In this document: positions 62,413 to 64,000 of the stretch, piece after piece | How positions within the stretch are numbered: the stretch's first letter is position 1 | How the letters are laid out: each line of letters begins with the position of its first letter | Source of the DNA: Caenispirillum bisanense | GTDB taxonomy: Bacteria; Pseudomonadota; Alphaproteobacteria; Rhodospirillales; Rhodospirillaceae | Assembly (NCBI RefSeq): GCF_900230255.1 | Contig: NZ_OCNJ01000001.1 | Span: 1 to 64,000 of the forward strand | DNA: 64,000 nucleotides | Reading direction: 5' to 3' | Notes under the pieces: model-generated | Told to the model about the DNA's origin: nothing | The model's input: only the letters and a program-made list of their open reading frames with translations | The model's database searches: none | Program-made: the position numbers and the translations under genes

Positions 62413-64000
62413 CTAATCATCCAGCGAATCGTCGTTCATTCGCCTCATGTCCTGGAAGAAGAGCGCCTTCAGGCGCAGAAGCGCCTGCTCCGACTCGTCC
62501 GCGTCGGCGGTCTGTCGGGCGAATTGGGCACCGGCGCGAAGCACGTCGGCCCTGAATTCCTGCTGCAGTCCGAGTTCGAACGTGTGGTCCCATCCACTCA
62601 TGGCCCTGTCGGTCGGCGCGTCGGGTCGTGCGAACGAAGCGTGGGCGAACACGTTCGGACTCAGGAGGAACCTCAGGTCATTCTCCAGTCCACGCGATCG
62701 TAAGTGGCTCGACACGCCTTCGAAGTCAAGACCCGACTCGGTGGCGAGCAGCAGCAGGAGGGCCTGCCGGATGCGGTCGACCGGCGGCTCGTCGCAGGCG
62801 ATGGAGCCGAGTCGCTCCCCCACGTGGTCGAACAGCTCGGGGTGCGTGAGTACCGCCGCCACCAGGATGCGCTGGCGCTGCACCGCCGCCGAGGGAGGCG
62901 GCGTGAGCGGCGACGGCGGCGGCGCGACGGGCTGGAAGTCCTTGCCGCGCCACGGTTTGCCGTCCCGCTTGGCGGGGGTGAAGGAGTTTTGCCGCTGGCT
63001 GCGCGACAGCTGGTAGAGGCGGTCGCGGAACTCCCGCTTGTAGGCCTGCTGGACCGTGCCGTCCTGGATGGTCTGGGTCAGCTGGTCGAGATCGTACTCC
63101 AGCGCCGCCCGCCGTTCCGGCGTGTCGAGCGGCCGGCCCTCCAGGGCGTTGCGCCACAGGATGTCGGCCAGCGGCTGCGCCTTGCCGAGGATCGATTCGA
63201 GGGCGTCACGACCGGCCGTCGACAACAGCTCGTCGGGGTCCTTGCCGCCGACCACCAGGGCGAAGCGCAGCGACTTGCCGGGCTTGAGCAGCGGCAGGGC
63301 GCGCTCGGCGGCCTTGTTGGCGGCGCGGATGCCGGCGGCGTCGCCGTCGAGGCACAGCACGGGTTCGGGGCAGAGCTTCCACAACTCCTGGATCTGCTGC
63401 TCGGTCACCGCCGTGCCGAGCGGCGCCACCGCCTCGGCGATGCCGTGGCGGGCCATGGCGATGACGTCCATGTAGCCTTCCGCCACGATCACCCGCCCGG
63501 TGTCGCGCGCCGCGTCGCGGGCGCCGGCCAGGTTGTACAGCACGCTGCCCTTGTGGAAGAGCGGGTTGTCCGGGCTGTTCAGGTACTTGGGCTGGCCGTC
63601 GCCCATGACGCGGCCGCCGAAGGCGATCACCTTGCCGCGGCGGTCGGTGATGGGGAACAGCACGCGGTCGCGGAAGTAGTCCACCACCTTGCCGTCGTCG
63701 CGCGCCTTCAAAAGACCCGCCTCGACCATCTGCCGCTCGGTGATGCCCTGCTTGCCGAGCGCCTCGCGCAAAGGCCCGGGCGGCGGGGCGTAGCCGAGCC
63801 GGAAGCGGGCGATGGTGGCGTCGTCGAGGCCGCGGCGGCGCAAGTAGGCGAGCCCCTCGGCCCCGGCCGGGCGGTAGAGCTGCGCCTGGAAGAAGGCGCA
63901 GGCGGCCTCCACCACGTCCTGCAGGCCGGCCTGCCGCTTGGCCTGTTCGGCCTCGCGCGGGGAGGGCTTCGGCACCTCCATGCCGGCGTCGGCGGCCAGA
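62413..64000 (-). CDS. dnaG: DNA primase (5' end outside the window)
   Basis: Makes RNA primers at the replication fork. About 528 residues are visible; the N-terminal zinc-binding CHC2 domain is cut off by the window edge. The core domain starts ACAFFQAQLYRPAGAEGLAY; the Toprim motifs are VIVAEGYMDVIAMARHG and LCLDGDAAGIRAANKAAERA. The C-terminal part (from about 400) is the helicase-binding domain. The frame is open without a break from the edge to TAG at 62413-62415. Confidence 0.97.
   Translation of the reverse strand, partial: LAADAGMEVPKPSPREAEQAKRQAGLQDVVEAACAFFQAQLYRPAGAEGLAYLRRRGLDDATIARFRLGYAPPPGPLREALGKQGITERQMVEAGLLKARDDGKVVDYFRDRVLFPITDRRGKVIAFGGRVMGDGQPKYLNSPDNPLFHKGSVLYNLAGARDAARDTGRVIVAEGYMDVIAMARHGIAEAVAPLGTAVTEQQIQELWKLCPEPVLCLDGDAAGIRAANKAAERALPLLKPGKSLRFALVVGGKDPDELLSTAGRDALESILGKAQPLADILWRNALEGRPLDTPERRAALEYDLDQLTQTIQDGTVQQAYKREFRDRLYQLSRSQRQNSFTPAKRDGKPWRGKDFQPVAPPPSPLTPPPSAAVQRQRILVAAVLTHPELFDHVGERLGSIACDEPPVDRIRQALLLLLATESGLDFEGVSSHLRSRGLENDLRFLLSPNVFAHASFARPDAPTDRAMSGWDHTFELGLQQEFRADVLRAGAQFARQTADADESEQALLRLKALFFQDMRRMNDDSLDD

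Overview
The window is a 64 kb chromosomal segment of a very GC-rich alphaproteobacterium, most likely a member of the Rhodospirillales or Azospirillaceae. I infer this from the gene order (tuf, S10, spc, adk and alpha ribosomal blocks in one run, with no rpsD or rpmJ), a glnB-glnA pair, an RcdA/DUF1465 gene, dnaG next to rpoD, and the Azospirillum-like accessory genes. No species is claimed. There is no prophage, insertion sequence, CRISPR array or plasmid gene. Base composition looks even throughout, so most of the window is core chromosome.

Region 1 (1-14717) holds the 3' end of tuf, a terminator, then rpsJ to rplQ: 24 ribosomal protein genes plus secY, adk and rpoA. A near-consensus promoter (TTGACT, 16 bp, TATAAT) lies across the adk stop codon and should drive rpsM-rpsK-rpoA. 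A second candidate lies inside the unusually long rpoA-rplQ gap. Region 2 (14748-27706) has an HtrA/DegP-type protease, a translationally coupled rarA-crcB-rluC trio, a minus-strand TPR gene coupled by TGATG to a 46-residue hydrophobic micro-protein, a thioesterase, a GGDEF diguanylate cyclase, a ClC-CBS channel, a CYP152-type P450 peroxygenase and a UvrD/PcrA helicase. Region 3 (27864-31265) has an iron ABC transporter binding protein, an unrecognised 86-residue protein, a nitronate monooxygenase and a small membrane protein.

Region 4 (31231-43051) is the centrepiece. It is a 12-gene minus-strand operon encoding a complete alternative complex III (ActA-F), an unnamed single-span protein, a Sco copper chaperone and a caa3-type A2-class cytochrome oxidase (CoxB with fused cytochrome c, CoxA, CoxC, CoxD). 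Together they would move electrons from quinol through the pentaheme and monoheme cytochromes to the CoxB heme and on to oxygen. Nine of the eleven junctions overlap. An intrinsic terminator sits in the presumed leader between the likely promoter region and actA, so transcription attenuation, or a separate small RNA, is possible.

Region 5 (43563-51194) has a chemoreceptor, a DUF1989 protein, a 150-bp-period palindromic repeat array, glnA and glnB (nitrogen assimilation), an aminotransferase, tRNA-His and a MarR regulator. Region 6 (51528-64000) has tamA-tamB (outer-membrane translocation and assembly module), an RcdA-like cell-cycle adaptor, a MORN-repeat lipoprotein, a CAT-anticodon tRNA, rpoD and the 3' part of dnaG, which runs off the window.
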